Source of the DNA: Mucilaginibacter frigoritolerans
GTDB lineage: Bacteria > Bacteroidota > Bacteroidia > Sphingobacteriales > Sphingobacteriaceae
Reading direction: 5' to 3'
NCBI RefSeq assembly: GCF_007830615.1
Contig: NZ_VLLI01000001.1
Span: 609,276-673,275 of the forward strand
Length of the DNA stretch: 64,000 nucleotides
In this document: in pieces, positions 37,686-47,500 of the stretch
How the letters are laid out: each line of letters opens with the position of its first letter
Position numbering within the stretch: position 1 is the stretch's first letter
The notes under the pieces: model-generated
What the model saw: only the letters and a program-made list of their open reading frames with translations
What the model was told of the DNA's origin: nothing
The model's database searches: none
Translations under genes and position numbers: made by a program

Positions 37686-37737
37686 AATGGTTCATTATTT
37701 ATGGTTCTAAAGCCGTAAATAATGAACCATTTTTTTT
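37686..37737 (+). terminator. Strong terminator ending the 21.8-37.7 kb cluster
   Basis: ATGGTTCATTATTTA and TAAATAATGAACCAT form a perfect 15-base stem with a 14-base loop, followed by eight T. It lies 20 bases after the DUF1080 stop, and I recognised no comparable terminator inside the cluster. Confidence 0.92.
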
Positions 37738-37863
37738 GACCTTAATTTAGTAAAGTACTATGCATGGGTGTTTAGATTGTTGATTATTGTAATAGTATTC
37801 CACAAACATAGGTTTCAGTTGTAACGTATAAAGAGAGGCAGTGATTAACCTCAAACAGTTACG

Positions 37864-37871
37864 TATCTTTG
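37864..37871 (+). promoter_or_regulatory. Candidate -7 element of the propeller hybrid kinase gene
   Basis: TATCTTTG, an exact TAnnTTTG match, 48 bases before the GTG start. No good TTTG is found at the -33 position, so this could be an activator-dependent promoter. Confidence 0.35.
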
Positions 37872-37919
37872 TATTACCAGCAATATATTATAACCTGATA
37901 AAAACTACATTTACTTATA

Positions 37920-40900
37920 GTGAAAATATACAAATACCTTGTATTCTCTGTATTGATATTTTATGGAATGTCAGCCTTTTGCCAAAATCAGACCCTTAAG
38001 TTTGACCATATTGGCACAAGCGAGGGGTTGTCGCAAATTAATGTGAACAGCATTATTCAGGACACGCGTGGCTTCATGTGGATCGGCACCAGGAACGGCT
38101 TAAACAGGTATGATGGGTATAAATTTATTATCTACCGTTATGATTCGTCTGATCCTAATACCTTAAGCAATAACATGGTTACAGATGTTGTTGAGTCTCC
38201 GGATGGGAATATTTGGATTGCTACCCAAAGTGGGCTTAACATGTTTGAATGGAGCACGGGTAAGTTTACCCGGTATTTACATGATGAACATAACCCTAAA
38301 AGTATTGCAAACAATATCATCAACCGATTATTATTCGACAAAAAAGGGAATTTATGGGTTGCGACACAAAATGGCGGGTTAGATTGCTTGGACGTTAAGA
38401 AAGGAGTGTTTCATCATCACTTTCATTCAAATACTGATGAAAATAGTATAAGCGACAATAATATCCGCACGGTATTTGAAGATTCGGAGCATAATATTTG
38501 GGCCGGAACATCAGTAGGTGGTTTAAATCTTTTTAATCCGGAAAGCAACACCTTTTCAAACTTTTATTATACTGATCCACTTACGCATGCCGCCCTGGCG
38601 AAAAATATTATCTGCATTATTGAAAATGATAGTAACCAATTGTGGATAGGGTCGCAGGACGATGGCCTTTATTTGTTTAACAAAATTACTAAAACGTTTA
38701 AGCGCATAAAATATAACGAAACTAATTTAAACGATGTTTCGAGTAAAACTATTTACAGTTTAAAAAAAGATGATAACGGAAATTTGTGGATTGGTACTGA
38801 AAACGAGGGGCTTGCAATTTTAAATCCCTTTACAGGGAAATATTATAGCTACAAACATGATGAGGTTGATAATAACACTATTAACGGAAATTCTATCTAT
38901 TCTATTTGTAAAGATCGCCTCGGGAATATGTGGCTGGGGGCATTTAGTGGTGGTATCAATCTCTTAAAAAAGACTACCGGAAGTTTTACTCTTTATAGGC
39001 ATAATTCATCAATTAATAGTTTATCCAATAATTTTGTGCTTGATATTTGCGAAGATAAAAGCAAGAATATTTGGATAGCTACCGATGGTGGCGGCTTAAA
39101 TAAGTTTAATCCGCAAAGTGGTTTATTTAACAGCTACAAACAGCCTCTTCCTGGCAAAAAAGGTATATCGGGCAATTATATTCTGATCGTTAGCCCTGAT
39201 GATGACGGCAACCTTTGGGTTGGTACCTGGGGAAATGGCATAACTGTTTTTAATCCTAAAAACAACACGTTCAAATACTTTAATAAAAATGCCCAGGTAA
39301 ATAAGGGATTGGATGGGAACAATGTTTATAATTTAATTCACACACGCGACCAAAAAACCTGGATAAGTGTTTTTGGCGGCGGACTAAATTGTTACGATAA
39401 AAATACTAATACGTTTAAATACTACACTTTTGATGTAAATAACCCTAAAGGTATAAACAGCAACTATGTTTATTCTTTGTATGAAGATACAAAAGATAAC
39501 TTATGGATAGGAACCTCTGATGCGGGGTTAAATTTATTAAATCGAAAAGACAATACTTTTACTCACTTTCAACACGACGAAAAAAAGAATAGCATAAGCA
39601 ATAACGGAGTAACTGATATTTTTGAAGACAGCAAGGGGCATTTATGGTTGTGTACACTGGCTGGGCTCGATTTATTTGATCCGGTTACTAAACATTTTAC
39701 CACATACGACAAGAAACGGGGCTTGCCAAGCGACATTATCTACTCAATAAAAGAAGATAACAATGGAAAATTGTGGGTGAGTACAAATAGTGGCCTTTCG
39801 GAATTTGACCCGGTAAAAAATACGTTCAGGAATTATACTACGGAAGACGGATTACAAGGGGATGAATTTAAGCCTCACTCGTCATTAAAAAGCAGCGACG
39901 GAAAGTTGTATTTTGGTGGTATAAATGGCTTTAATATTTTTTCTCCCGATCAGATACTGAAGCCCAATGCATTTTCACCATTAGTGATTACCTCCTTTTC
40001 AGTATTCAATAAGCCGCTTACTATTGCAAAAAACAGCAAAGATTCATCTCCATTAAAAAATGATATAACCGATACTAAGTCTATTACGCTGTCTTACCGG
40101 CAATCCGTTATTTCAATGGAATTTTCTGCGCTTGATTTTGGATCAGCAGATAAAAAAGAATACGCATTTAAACTGGAGGGGCTTGATAAGGATTGGAACA
40201 ATGTTGGTAGTCGTAATACTGCTTCATACATCAATTTGCCACCGGGGGAGTATCTGTTTAATATAAAATATAAAAATGCATCAGGCAGATGGTCTCCTGT
40301 AGTTAGCGCACTTAAAATTACTATTGTACCCCCGTTTTGGTTAACATGGTGGTTTGAACTTATGGCTGTATTATTAATAGTTGGAGGGATATACGGAGCA
40401 TTTAAAATCAGGGTTAGGACTATTAAAACACAAAAAATTGCTCTTGAAAAGCAAGTTAGGGAGCGTACAGAAAGCCTGGCAAAAATGACTGAGAATGAAA
40501 GGCGATCAAGAGAAGCTGCGGAAAAAGCACGTGAAGATGCCGAGAATGCTAATAAAGCTAAAAGTATCTTTCTGGCTACTATGAGCCATGAAATACGAAC
40601 TCCAATGAATGGGGTAATTGGAATGGCGGCATTACTTTCGAGTACTCAGCTAACAAATGAACAGGAGGAATATGCGGAAACCATAAAAAGCTGTGGTGAG
40701 GCTTTATTGACTGTAATTAACGATGTACTTGATTTTTCGAAGATTGAATCGGGGAGCATGGATCTGGAGGCCCAGGATTTTGATTTGCGTGATTGTATAG
40801 AAGGCGTTCTGGATATTTTTGCAGAAAAGGCATCGTCTGTTGATTTGGTTTATCAGATAGACAATAATGTACCTGGCCAGATTATAGCCGATCCGTTAAG

Positions 40901-42083
40901 GCTTAGACAAGTTTTAATTAATCTGGTGAGTAATGCAATGAAATTTACCAGCAAAGGTGAAGTATTTATAAGCGTTAAACTAGTTAAACAGGAAGATGAG
41001 GAGCTTGTGCTGCAATTTAGCGTAAGAGATACAGGAATTGGAATCCCTGCTGATAAATTGGATAAATTGTTTAAAGCATTTTCGCAGGTTGATTCAAGTA
41101 CAACACGTAAATATGGAGGTACGGGACTTGGTTTGGCAATTAGCGAAAAGCTGGTTAAATTAATGGGTGGAGATATAACAGTTGAAAGCGAAACTGGAAT
41201 TGGTACAACTTTTTCATTTACTATAAAGTCGAAAGCAGGGTTAAAGGCACAAAGAAACTACGTGTATTTAAATATGGATGAGCTTATCGGTAAACGTATT
41301 TTAATAGTTGACGATAATGAAACTAATAGAAATATTCTTAAAACCCAGCTGGAGCAATGGAAGTTTGAGCCGATATTGGCTGAGTCGGGAGAGGAAACCT
41401 TAAAAATTATTTCATCGGGCAAAAAAATAGATCTCCTTATATCAGATATGAATATGCCGACTATGGATGGTATTCAACTGGCAAAAGAAATAAAGAAAAA
41501 ACAACCTGATGTACCCATAATATTATTGAGCTCAATGGGTAATGAGCAAAGCAAAAAGGAGAGTCATTTGTTTAATGCCATTTTGAATAAGCCAGCCCGG
41601 CATCATATATTATATAAGCACATTGCTGAGGTACTAAAGGCAAATGGAACTGTTATAAAAGAAACACAACCTGTTCAATCGCAATTTTCAATAGAATTTG
41701 CAGCTAAGTATCCGCTGAATATTTTAATTGCCGAAGATAATCTGGTGAATCAAAAGCTGGCCAAGCATATATTTACCAAAATGGGTTATGCACCAGATAT
41801 GGCCGAAAATGGTCATGTGGCAATAAATGCTATGATTAATAAAAGGTACGATATTATATTTATGGATGTACAAATGCCAGAAATGGATGGACTCGAAACC
41901 ACCCGTTTTATTCGCGATCATATGGAATATCAGCCCATAATTGTTGCTATGACCGCAAATGCATTGCCAGAAGATAGGGATATATGTCTTAAAGCCGGCA
42001 TGAACGATTATTTAAGCAAGCCCATGAAAATTACAGGTATTATGGATGTTTTGGAAAAATGGGGAAAGCATATAAATAATTAA
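37920..42083 (+). CDS. Two-component-propeller hybrid sensor kinase with two receiver domains
   Basis: 1387 residues, GTG start (signal peptide [15 protein letters not shown] follows). Residues 25-710 are about a dozen Reg_prop blades (repeated GNLWIGT..GGLN patterns) forming two periplasmic propellers, then a Y_Y_Y domain ([16 protein letters not shown]), a TM helix at about 808-830, HisKA ([15 protein letters not shown], His 890), HATPase_c ([29 protein letters not shown]), REC1 ([21 protein letters not shown]) and REC2 ([21 protein letters not shown]). Unlike classic Bacteroidota hybrid regulators there is no C-terminal AraC domain, so output must go through another protein. It lies directly downstream of the sugar-oxidation cluster. 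Confidence 0.95.
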   Translation: MKIYKYLVFSVLIFYGMSAFCQNQTLKFDHIGTSEGLSQINVNSIIQDTRGFMWIGTRNGLNRYDGYKFIIYRYDSSDPNTLSNNMVTDVVESPDGNIWIATQSGLNMFEWSTGKFTRYLHDEHNPKSIANNIINRLLFDKKGNLWVATQNGGLDCLDVKKGVFHHHFHSNTDENSISDNNIRTVFEDSEHNIWAGTSVGGLNLFNPESNTFSNFYYTDPLTHAALAKNIICIIENDSNQLWIGSQDDGLYLFNKITKTFKRIKYNETNLNDVSSKTIYSLKKDDNGNLWIGTENEGLAILNPFTGKYYSYKHDEVDNNTINGNSIYSICKDRLGNMWLGAFSGGINLLKKTTGSFTLYRHNSSINSLSNNFVLDICEDKSKNIWIATDGGGLNKFNPQSGLFNSYKQPLPGKKGISGNYILIVSPDDDGNLWVGTWGNGITVFNPKNNTFKYFNKNAQVNKGLDGNNVYNLIHTRDQKTWISVFGGGLNCYDKNTNTFKYYTFDVNNPKGINSNYVYSLYEDTKDNLWIGTSDAGLNLLNRKDNTFTHFQHDEKKNSISNNGVTDIFEDSKGHLWLCTLAGLDLFDPVTKHFTTYDKKRGLPSDIIYSIKEDNNGKLWVSTNSGLSEFDPVKNTFRNYTTEDGLQGDEFKPHSSLKSSDGKLYFGGINGFNIFSPDQILKPNAFSPLVITSFSVFNKPLTIAKNSKDSSPLKNDITDTKSITLSYRQSVISMEFSALDFGSADKKEYAFKLEGLDKDWNNVGSRNTASYINLPPGEYLFNIKYKNASGRWSPVVSALKITIVPPFWLTWWFELMAVLLIVGGIYGAFKIRVRTIKTQKIALEKQVRERTESLAKMTENERRSREAAEKAREDAENANKAKSIFLATMSHEIRTPMNGVIGMAALLSSTQLTNEQEEYAETIKSCGEALLTVINDVLDFSKIESGSMDLEAQDFDLRDCIEGVLDIFAEKASSVDLVYQIDNNVPGQIIADPLRLRQVLINLVSNAMKFTSKGEVFISVKLVKQEDEELVLQFSVRDTGIGIPADKLDKLFKAFSQVDSSTTRKYGGTGLGLAISEKLVKLMGGDITVESETGIGTTFSFTIKSKAGLKAQRNYVYLNMDELIGKRILIVDDNETNRNILKTQLEQWKFEPILAESGEETLKIISSGKKIDLLISDMNMPTMDGIQLAKEIKKKQPDVPIILLSSMGNEQSKKESHLFNAILNKPARHHILYKHIAEVLKANGTVIKETQPVQSQFSIEFAAKYPLNILIAEDNLVNQKLAKHIFTKMGYAPDMAENGHVAINAMINKRYDIIFMDVQMPEMDGLETTRFIRDHMEYQPIIVAMTANALPEDRDICLKAGMNDYLSKPMKITGIMDVLEKWGKHINN

Positions 42084-42191
42084 TTAACGATTTTTGCCTT
42101 TGGAGCATTGATGTTTAGTGTTTGTAACTAAAATGTTCCGTTTTTTATAAATGTAAATAGATAAATTTACAACAATACAATTACCTTAATT

Positions 42192-42989
42192 ATGAGATCT
42201 GTAAGCAAACACCTCGCCCTTTATTGTTTGAGTTTTTTTCTTTTTCTTATAAGTATTTGCTCATTTGCAAATGCTAGTGCAACCGGGAAATATTATTATG
42301 AGATAAAGATATATCACCTTAAAACACAGGCACAGGAAGACAGGCTTGATCAATACCTGCAAAATGCATATTTGCCTGCATTACATAGGCTGGGAATAAA
42401 AAATGTAGGAGTGTTTAAACCGGTTGTTGGTGATACCTCAGGAAGGCGTGTGTATGTTTTTATTCCGCTCCGTACCTGGGATCAATTGGAAAATATTGAT
42501 CAAAAATTAATTACCGACCAACAATACTTAACCAGTGGAGACGACTATATTAACGCTCCATATAATGAGGAACCTTATACTAGGTTGGAGACCATTGTAT
42601 TGAAGGCATTTCCTAAAATGATTGCACCTGAAGTTCCAAATCTTACCGCAAATAAAATAGATCGTGTTTATGAGTTGCGCAGCTATGAAAGCGCTACCGA
42701 AAAGTATAATTTAAACAAAGTACACATGTTTAATGATGGCAATGAGGTGGCATTGTTTAAACGGCTGGGTTTTAATGCTGTATTTTATGCTGAGGTTATT
42801 GCTGGCAGCCATATGCCTAACCTAATGTATATGACCACTTTTAACAATAGGCCCGATAGAGATAAACATTGGGATACTTTTTCAAACGACCCGGAATGGA
42901 AAGCTTTAGTGGCGAAGCCGGAGTATCAGCATAATGTCTCAAAAGCTGACATCATATTTCTGCACCCAACGGTCTATTCCGATTTTTAA
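42192..42989 (+). CDS. Secreted NIPSNAP-family protein
   Basis: 265 residues. Signal peptide (LALYCLSFFLFLISICSFANA), then two ferredoxin-like NIPSNAP/dimeric alpha-beta barrel units: YYEIKIYHLKTQAQEDRLDQ with YLPALHRLGIKNVGVFKP, and RVYELRSYESATEKYNLNK with LFKRLGFNAVFYAEVIAG. The ending HWDTFSNDPEWKALVAKPEY is typical of the family. The biochemical role is not established. Its stop codon is followed directly by the ATG of the next gene, so the two are translationally linked. Confidence 0.9.
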   Translation: MRSVSKHLALYCLSFFLFLISICSFANASATGKYYYEIKIYHLKTQAQEDRLDQYLQNAYLPALHRLGIKNVGVFKPVVGDTSGRRVYVFIPLRTWDQLENIDQKLITDQQYLTSGDDYINAPYNEEPYTRLETIVLKAFPKMIAPEVPNLTANKIDRVYELRSYESATEKYNLNKVHMFNDGNEVALFKRLGFNAVFYAEVIAGSHMPNLMYMTTFNNRPDRDKHWDTFSNDPEWKALVAKPEYQHNVSKADIIFLHPTVYSDF

Positions 42990-44426
42990 ATGCATTTGGA
43001 AAAGCGCGATTTTGATGCAGTAGTAGTAGGAGCAGGGCCTAATGGACTGGCCGCAGCCATATTAATGCAACAGAAAGGGCTTTCCGTATTACTTATTGAA
43101 GGCAAAGAAACCATAGGCGGTGGGCTGCGATCTGCAGAGCTTACTTTGCCTGGTTATATTCACGATATATGTTCTGCAGTACATCCGCTGGCAGTAGCTT
43201 CTCCGTTTTTTGAAAAACTTCCTTTGACTGAACATGGTCTTGAATATATTTATCCGCGTTTAGCCGCTGCACATCCTTTCGACAATGGAACGACTGCTAT
43301 CATAAAAACATCGTTAGAAGAAACGGCATTTTTGCTAGGGAATGATGAAGAAAACTATCTTCAACTGATGAGGCCCATTGTGAAGAACTGGCCGCTTATA
43401 GCCCCTGATGTGTTGGCTCCTTTACATTATCCTAAATATCCCTATGAAATGGCAGGTTTTGGGCTCTCAGCAATAACTTCAGCCACGTTTTTGTCAAATA
43501 GGTTTAATTCTTCAGAAGCTAAAGGATTATTAGCGGGTATGGCGGCCCATTCCATGCAGCCACTTACTAATTTAACAACATCGGCCATTGCATTAGTTTT
43601 AATGGCTTCAGCTCATTTAAAGGGCTGGCCAATACCTAAAGGGGGCTCAAATCAAATTGCTAATGCCCTTGCTTCTTATTTCTTTTCTTTAGGTGGGAAA
43701 ATTCAAACAGGGTTTTATGTAAACTCATTAGAACAATTACCATCGTCACACGTGGTTTTATTTGATGTTACACCACAACAGCTTCTCAAAATTGCAGGTC
43801 ATAAGTTCTCCTCTCTATATAAATGGCAACTGGAACGATACCGATATGGAATGGGCGTTTTTAAGATTGACTGGGCACTTGATGCACCAATACCTTTTAA
43901 AGCTACCGAATGCCGTGATGCAGGTACTGTTCATATCGGTAATACTATTGAGGAGATTGCTTTTTCTGAACAGCAGATTTGGGATGGTAAAGAAGCTGAA
44001 AAGCCCTTTGTACTGCTATCGCAACCAAGTTTGTTCGATATCTCAAGAGCCCCCGTCGGTAAACATACTGCATGGGCGTATTGCCATGTTCCGAAAGGTT
44101 CAAAAAAAGATATGACTACTATTATTGAAGATCAGGTAGAACGTTTTGCACCCGGATTTAAAAGAATCATACTGGCGAAACATACAATGGATTCTGCCCA
44201 AATGGAAGAATATAATCCCAATTACATTGGTGGTGATATAAATGGCGGGGTGATTGATATAGGTCAGCTATTTACCCGTCCTGCATTACGATGGTCACCA
44301 TACAAAACTTCAGCAAAAGGAATTTATATCTGTTCTTCCTCAACTCCGCCTGGAGGTGGGGTGCATGGCATGTGTGGTTATCATGCTGCAAAAAAGGCAT
44401 TGAAAGATGTTTTTAAAATTCAATAA
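42990..44426 (+). CDS. FAD-dependent oxidoreductase, phytoene-desaturase/CrtI-like (PYROXD2 type)
   Basis: 478 residues. An N-terminal dinucleotide-binding motif VVVGAGPNGLAAAILMQQKG is followed by LLIEGKETIGGGLRSAEL and the family motif HDICSAVHPLAVASPFF. The C-terminus carries the second FAD motif GIYICSSSTPPGGGVHGMCG. There is no signal peptide, so it is cytoplasmic although its partner gene product is exported. No other carotenoid genes are nearby, so a generic amine or polyprenyl oxidoreductase role is as likely as carotenoid desaturation. It has zero spacing to the NIPSNAP gene. Confidence 0.88.
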   Translation: MHLEKRDFDAVVVGAGPNGLAAAILMQQKGLSVLLIEGKETIGGGLRSAELTLPGYIHDICSAVHPLAVASPFFEKLPLTEHGLEYIYPRLAAAHPFDNGTTAIIKTSLEETAFLLGNDEENYLQLMRPIVKNWPLIAPDVLAPLHYPKYPYEMAGFGLSAITSATFLSNRFNSSEAKGLLAGMAAHSMQPLTNLTTSAIALVLMASAHLKGWPIPKGGSNQIANALASYFFSLGGKIQTGFYVNSLEQLPSSHVVLFDVTPQQLLKIAGHKFSSLYKWQLERYRYGMGVFKIDWALDAPIPFKATECRDAGTVHIGNTIEEIAFSEQQIWDGKEAEKPFVLLSQPSLFDISRAPVGKHTAWAYCHVPKGSKKDMTTIIEDQVERFAPGFKRIILAKHTMDSAQMEEYNPNYIGGDINGGVIDIGQLFTRPALRWSPYKTSAKGIYICSSSTPPGGGVHGMCGYHAAKKALKDVFKIQ

Positions 44427-44568
44427 ATATCATATCTATACTTTCTTTTCTGATCGTCAGGTGAAAATTAATTATGATTTTTAGTTAATAATTATTGATG
44501 TAAAGTGCTGGTAATTAATAAATAGTTACATATATTTAATCATTTGTAAACCTTAACATTGATAAATT

Positions 44569-45342
44569 ATGGAAACTAAACCACTAACAAAGTACATTGC
44601 CGAGTTTATCGGCACATTTTGCCTTGTATTATTTGGCTGCGGATCAGCAGTAATTGCGGGTGCTAACATACCCAATGTCTTTGTTTCTGGCATTGGTTTG
44701 TTAGGTATTTCACTTGCATTTGGTGTTAGCGTAGTTGTAATGGCCTATACCATCGGCCCAATTTCAGGCTGTCATATTAATCCGGCTATTTCTATTTCAA
44801 TGCTTGCTGCAGGTAAATTATCATTTAAAGATACACTGGGATATGTAATATTTCAATGTATAGGCGCTATTGCTGCCTCGGGTGTATTGTATTTAATTGT
44901 TTCAGGGCAACCAGGCTTTGTTTTGGGTAAATATGGGTTAGGTGCAAATGGCTGGGGCGAAGGTTATCTGGGCCAATACTCCACTCAATCGGCTTTTATA
45001 GCAGAAACCGTATTTACTTTTTTGTTCCTGATTGTAATATTTGGCACTACCGCTAAACGTGCAAACCCAGGCATGGCTGGTCTTGCCATTGGTTTGTCGC
45101 TAACTTTAATTCACCTGGTAGTAATACCTATAACAGGCACATCGGTAAACCCCGCCAGAAGCCTGGGGCCTGCAATATTTGACGGTGGTGCGGCTTTGAG
45201 CCAATTATGGCTTTTTATAGTTGCGCCAATATTGGGTGGCTTATTAGCCGCAGCTTTTTGGAAAGGTATTTTGGAAGAGAAAGAAACTATTACCAAGAAG
45301 GTTGTTGAAGTACATGATGACCTTTCAATTAACAGGACATAA
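44569..45342 (+). CDS. aqpZ: Aquaporin (MIP family)
   Basis: 257 residues, six TM helices plus the two half-helices with NPA motifs: GCHINPAISISM (about residue 70) and GTSVNPARSLGPAIF (about residue 200). The Arg directly after the second NPA is the selectivity-filter arginine, and the start KYIAEFIGTFCLVLFGCGSAV is AqpZ-like. This pattern suggests a water-selective channel in the inner membrane rather than a glycerol facilitator. It stands alone and is followed by a terminator. Confidence 0.93.
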   Translation: METKPLTKYIAEFIGTFCLVLFGCGSAVIAGANIPNVFVSGIGLLGISLAFGVSVVVMAYTIGPISGCHINPAISISMLAAGKLSFKDTLGYVIFQCIGAIAASGVLYLIVSGQPGFVLGKYGLGANGWGEGYLGQYSTQSAFIAETVFTFLFLIVIFGTTAKRANPGMAGLAIGLSLTLIHLVVIPITGTSVNPARSLGPAIFDGGAALSQLWLFIVAPILGGLLAAAFWKGILEEKETITKKVVEVHDDLSINRT

Positions 45343-45352
45343 CGCCGTTTTT

Positions 45353-45389
45353 ATTTCTCCGGTTAGATATTGTAATCGGAGAAATTTTT
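45353..45389. terminator. Terminator between aquaporin and convergent regulator-like gene
   Basis: ATTTCTCCG and CGGAGAAAT arms with a 15-base loop, followed by a T run on the plus strand and preceded by T-rich DNA. It lies 10 bases after the aquaporin stop. Confidence 0.75.
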
Positions 45390-45418
45390 AAAATGCTCTA
45401 TTAAAGGAAAACTTTTTA

Positions 45419-46693
45419 TTAAAATTGATTGTAATAAGTTCCTTTTTTCGGAGTGGATAACTTTACATTTTTTATCTGGGCCGTACCTTCCGATTCAAAT
45501 CGTATACCTACAATTTCACCCAGAGTATGTTGTTGAGGCATATTTATAATGAGTTTATCATTCAAATATATTTTAAAATGATGATTTTGAACACTGCATT
45601 TCAAAGTTTGAAACTGGCTGAAATCACATCCAAAACTCCGTAGGTCATGCGTTTTACCGCTTATCCAAACATCGCCGGTAAGGAGGTCGATAGATGAAAT
45701 ACAACCCTTATCTACCAGTGGAATAATAATGGCGTTCCCGGTTCCTAATAATACCACGTTAATCCGCCGACAAACGGATGCTTCCATTGATGAGGAATTT
45801 CTAAGGGTAGTTTCAAAAACGAAATTGCTGGCATCTATATCTTTAAATTCTCTTACGTTGGCAAATTTTGTCCATGTGTCATTAAAAACAGGCGAGCCTG
45901 TTTTTTGCTTTAAGGTACTATCAGATATACCCATGTAGCCGTTCCCTTTTATCTCGTTTTCTGAAAGATAAAGCGGGATAGGCGATTTTTCAATCATTCC
46001 TTTCCATCCTTGTGTTTTTATAAAAAGGGGGCGTTGTTTTAAAACCTTGCCATCTGCAATCAGTTTAGCAATAAAAAAGCCTGGCTCGTAGTAAATTGAG
46101 GTATGCTGTTTGCCATTTACGGCCACTTTATCTGTTAGCCTTGGGTCCCATGATTGCTGGATGAAAACACTATCTGGATTTAATCCGTCAACGTCATAAT
46201 TAAAAATTACAGAGTTTGGCAGGTTATCGGAAACCTTTATGGCTTCGAATTTAATTTTTGAGAGATTGATTTGCTTCGGTACTTTTTTTAATGACAACCA
46301 GGTAAATCCAATAGCGATAAGAATTATAAAAAATAATGATACCGGTACCACTATTTTGCGGGATGATGGAACGGTATTTACAATTTTAACTTCTTTTTGA
46401 GGTAACTGAAGTAATTCATTATCCTGGTTCTTCTGGCGGAAATCACGCCAGTTCTCATAACCGATATAGCCCGCAAGTGCGTTTAGCGTTGCACCGGTAG
46501 GGAAGTTTTCATAGCGCACCTTACCCCATATCCGTTTAAGGGTTGATACACTGAGCTGCACTTTCGTTTTATCAAATATCTTTTCACTAAGCTGTTCAAA
46601 ATCATCATTACTCCAGATAATACTATCGCCCCAGTTGAGTGACTGCTCAATAAATTTTCGGCACAGCATCAGTAATTGTTTTTCTTTTTCCAT
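45419..46693 (-). CDS. Membrane-anchored regulator-like protein with extracytoplasmic lectin-fold domain
   Basis: 424 residues. The N-terminal cytoplasmic part (1-95) has a helix-turn-helix-like pattern common in Bacteroidota: VQLSVSTLKRIWGKVRY, then TLNALAGYIGYENWRDFRQK. A single TM helix (about 123-142; IVVPVSLFFIILIAIGFTW) follows. The extracytoplasmic part contains a beta-rich region (about 155-250) and a C-terminal DUF1080/concanavalin-like domain (FANVREFKDIDASNFVFETT ... LGEIVGIRFESEGTAQIKNV). This looks like a one-component transmembrane sensor with a DNA-binding head; that is inference. It is divergent from the secreted lectin-fold gene at 46838. Confidence 0.8.
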   Translation of the reverse strand: MEKEKQLLMLCRKFIEQSLNWGDSIIWSNDDFEQLSEKIFDKTKVQLSVSTLKRIWGKVRYENFPTGATLNALAGYIGYENWRDFRQKNQDNELLQLPQKEVKIVNTVPSSRKIVVPVSLFFIILIAIGFTWLSLKKVPKQINLSKIKFEAIKVSDNLPNSVIFNYDVDGLNPDSVFIQQSWDPRLTDKVAVNGKQHTSIYYEPGFFIAKLIADGKVLKQRPLFIKTQGWKGMIEKSPIPLYLSENEIKGNGYMGISDSTLKQKTGSPVFNDTWTKFANVREFKDIDASNFVFETTLRNSSSMEASVCRRINVVLLGTGNAIIIPLVDKGCISSIDLLTGDVWISGKTHDLRSFGCDFSQFQTLKCSVQNHHFKIYLNDKLIINMPQQHTLGEIVGIRFESEGTAQIKNVKLSTPKKGTYYNQF

Positions 46694-46837
46694 TTGAGGA
46701 GAAAATTAGCTACAAGCAATTTAATTATTTACTATCAGGTCCGTTTTATCCAAATTGAACAAAATTGAAATGGCTTTGAATAATGAATTTAATATGGTTT
46801 AAGGAGTTTTGATTTAAAATTAAAATCTAATCACACA

Positions 46838-47500
46838 ATGAACAAATTTTTATTCAGCACAACGTTATTACTAATGATAGCCTGTGCATCAGCCATAAAA
46901 GCTCAAAATAATTCCGCAACCTATAACTATTCAGTTATTAAATCTAATGACTGGGTAATACCCCGAAATGATACAGTGGATTACACTTTTAATGAATATT
47001 TGGGCCAAAAGGCCCTCTTAATGAAAAGAAAATATGGTAATTATAAAGCGGGAACTCCTATTTATCCCAGAAATTTAAATTTTAAGGACGGTGTAATAGA
47101 ATTAGATATTGCCTGGCCGGGAACCAAAGGTGGCTATGTTGGTTTTGCCTTTCGAATTAAAGATGCACATCATTACGAAACGGTTTATTTCAGACCCGAA
47201 AGTTCAGGAACCATTAATGCTATACAATATATGCCCGAGAAAAAAGCTGATTTTAACTGGTGGGATTATGAAAACGATAAATACCAGGCCAAGGCCACAC
47301 TGCCTATGCACACATGGTTTCACGTAAAAGCAATTGTAAAAGGTAGCACAGTGCAGGTTTTTGTAAATAATGAAACAAAGCCGTCACTTGTTTATAATCA
47401 TTTAGATAGCAGCTTAAAAAGTGGTTCTGTAGGCTATTGGTTTGGTAACAGTAGTGATAGTGCCTATAAAAATTTAATAGTAAAAGCCTTTAAAAGATGA
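46838..47500 (+). CDS. Secreted concanavalin-like (DUF1080-type) protein
   Basis: 220 residues. Signal peptide TTLLLMIACASAIKAQ, then one jelly-roll domain (FKDGVIELDIAWPGTKGGYV, GFAFRIKDAHHYETVYFRPE, LPMHTWFHVKAIVKGSTVQV, GSVGYWFGNSSDSAYKNLIV). The pattern is LamG/DUF1080-like, with a predicted ligand-binding face, but no catalytic residues can be assigned. It overlaps the hydrolase gene by 4 bases (ATGA), so the two are translationally coupled. The ectodomain of the divergent membrane protein appears to share this fold, suggesting a common ligand. Confidence 0.85.
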   Translation: MNKFLFSTTLLLMIACASAIKAQNNSATYNYSVIKSNDWVIPRNDTVDYTFNEYLGQKALLMKRKYGNYKAGTPIYPRNLNFKDGVIELDIAWPGTKGGYVGFAFRIKDAHHYETVYFRPESSGTINAIQYMPEKKADFNWWDYENDKYQAKATLPMHTWFHVKAIVKGSTVQVFVNNETKPSLVYNHLDSSLKSGSVGYWFGNSSDSAYKNLIVKAFKR

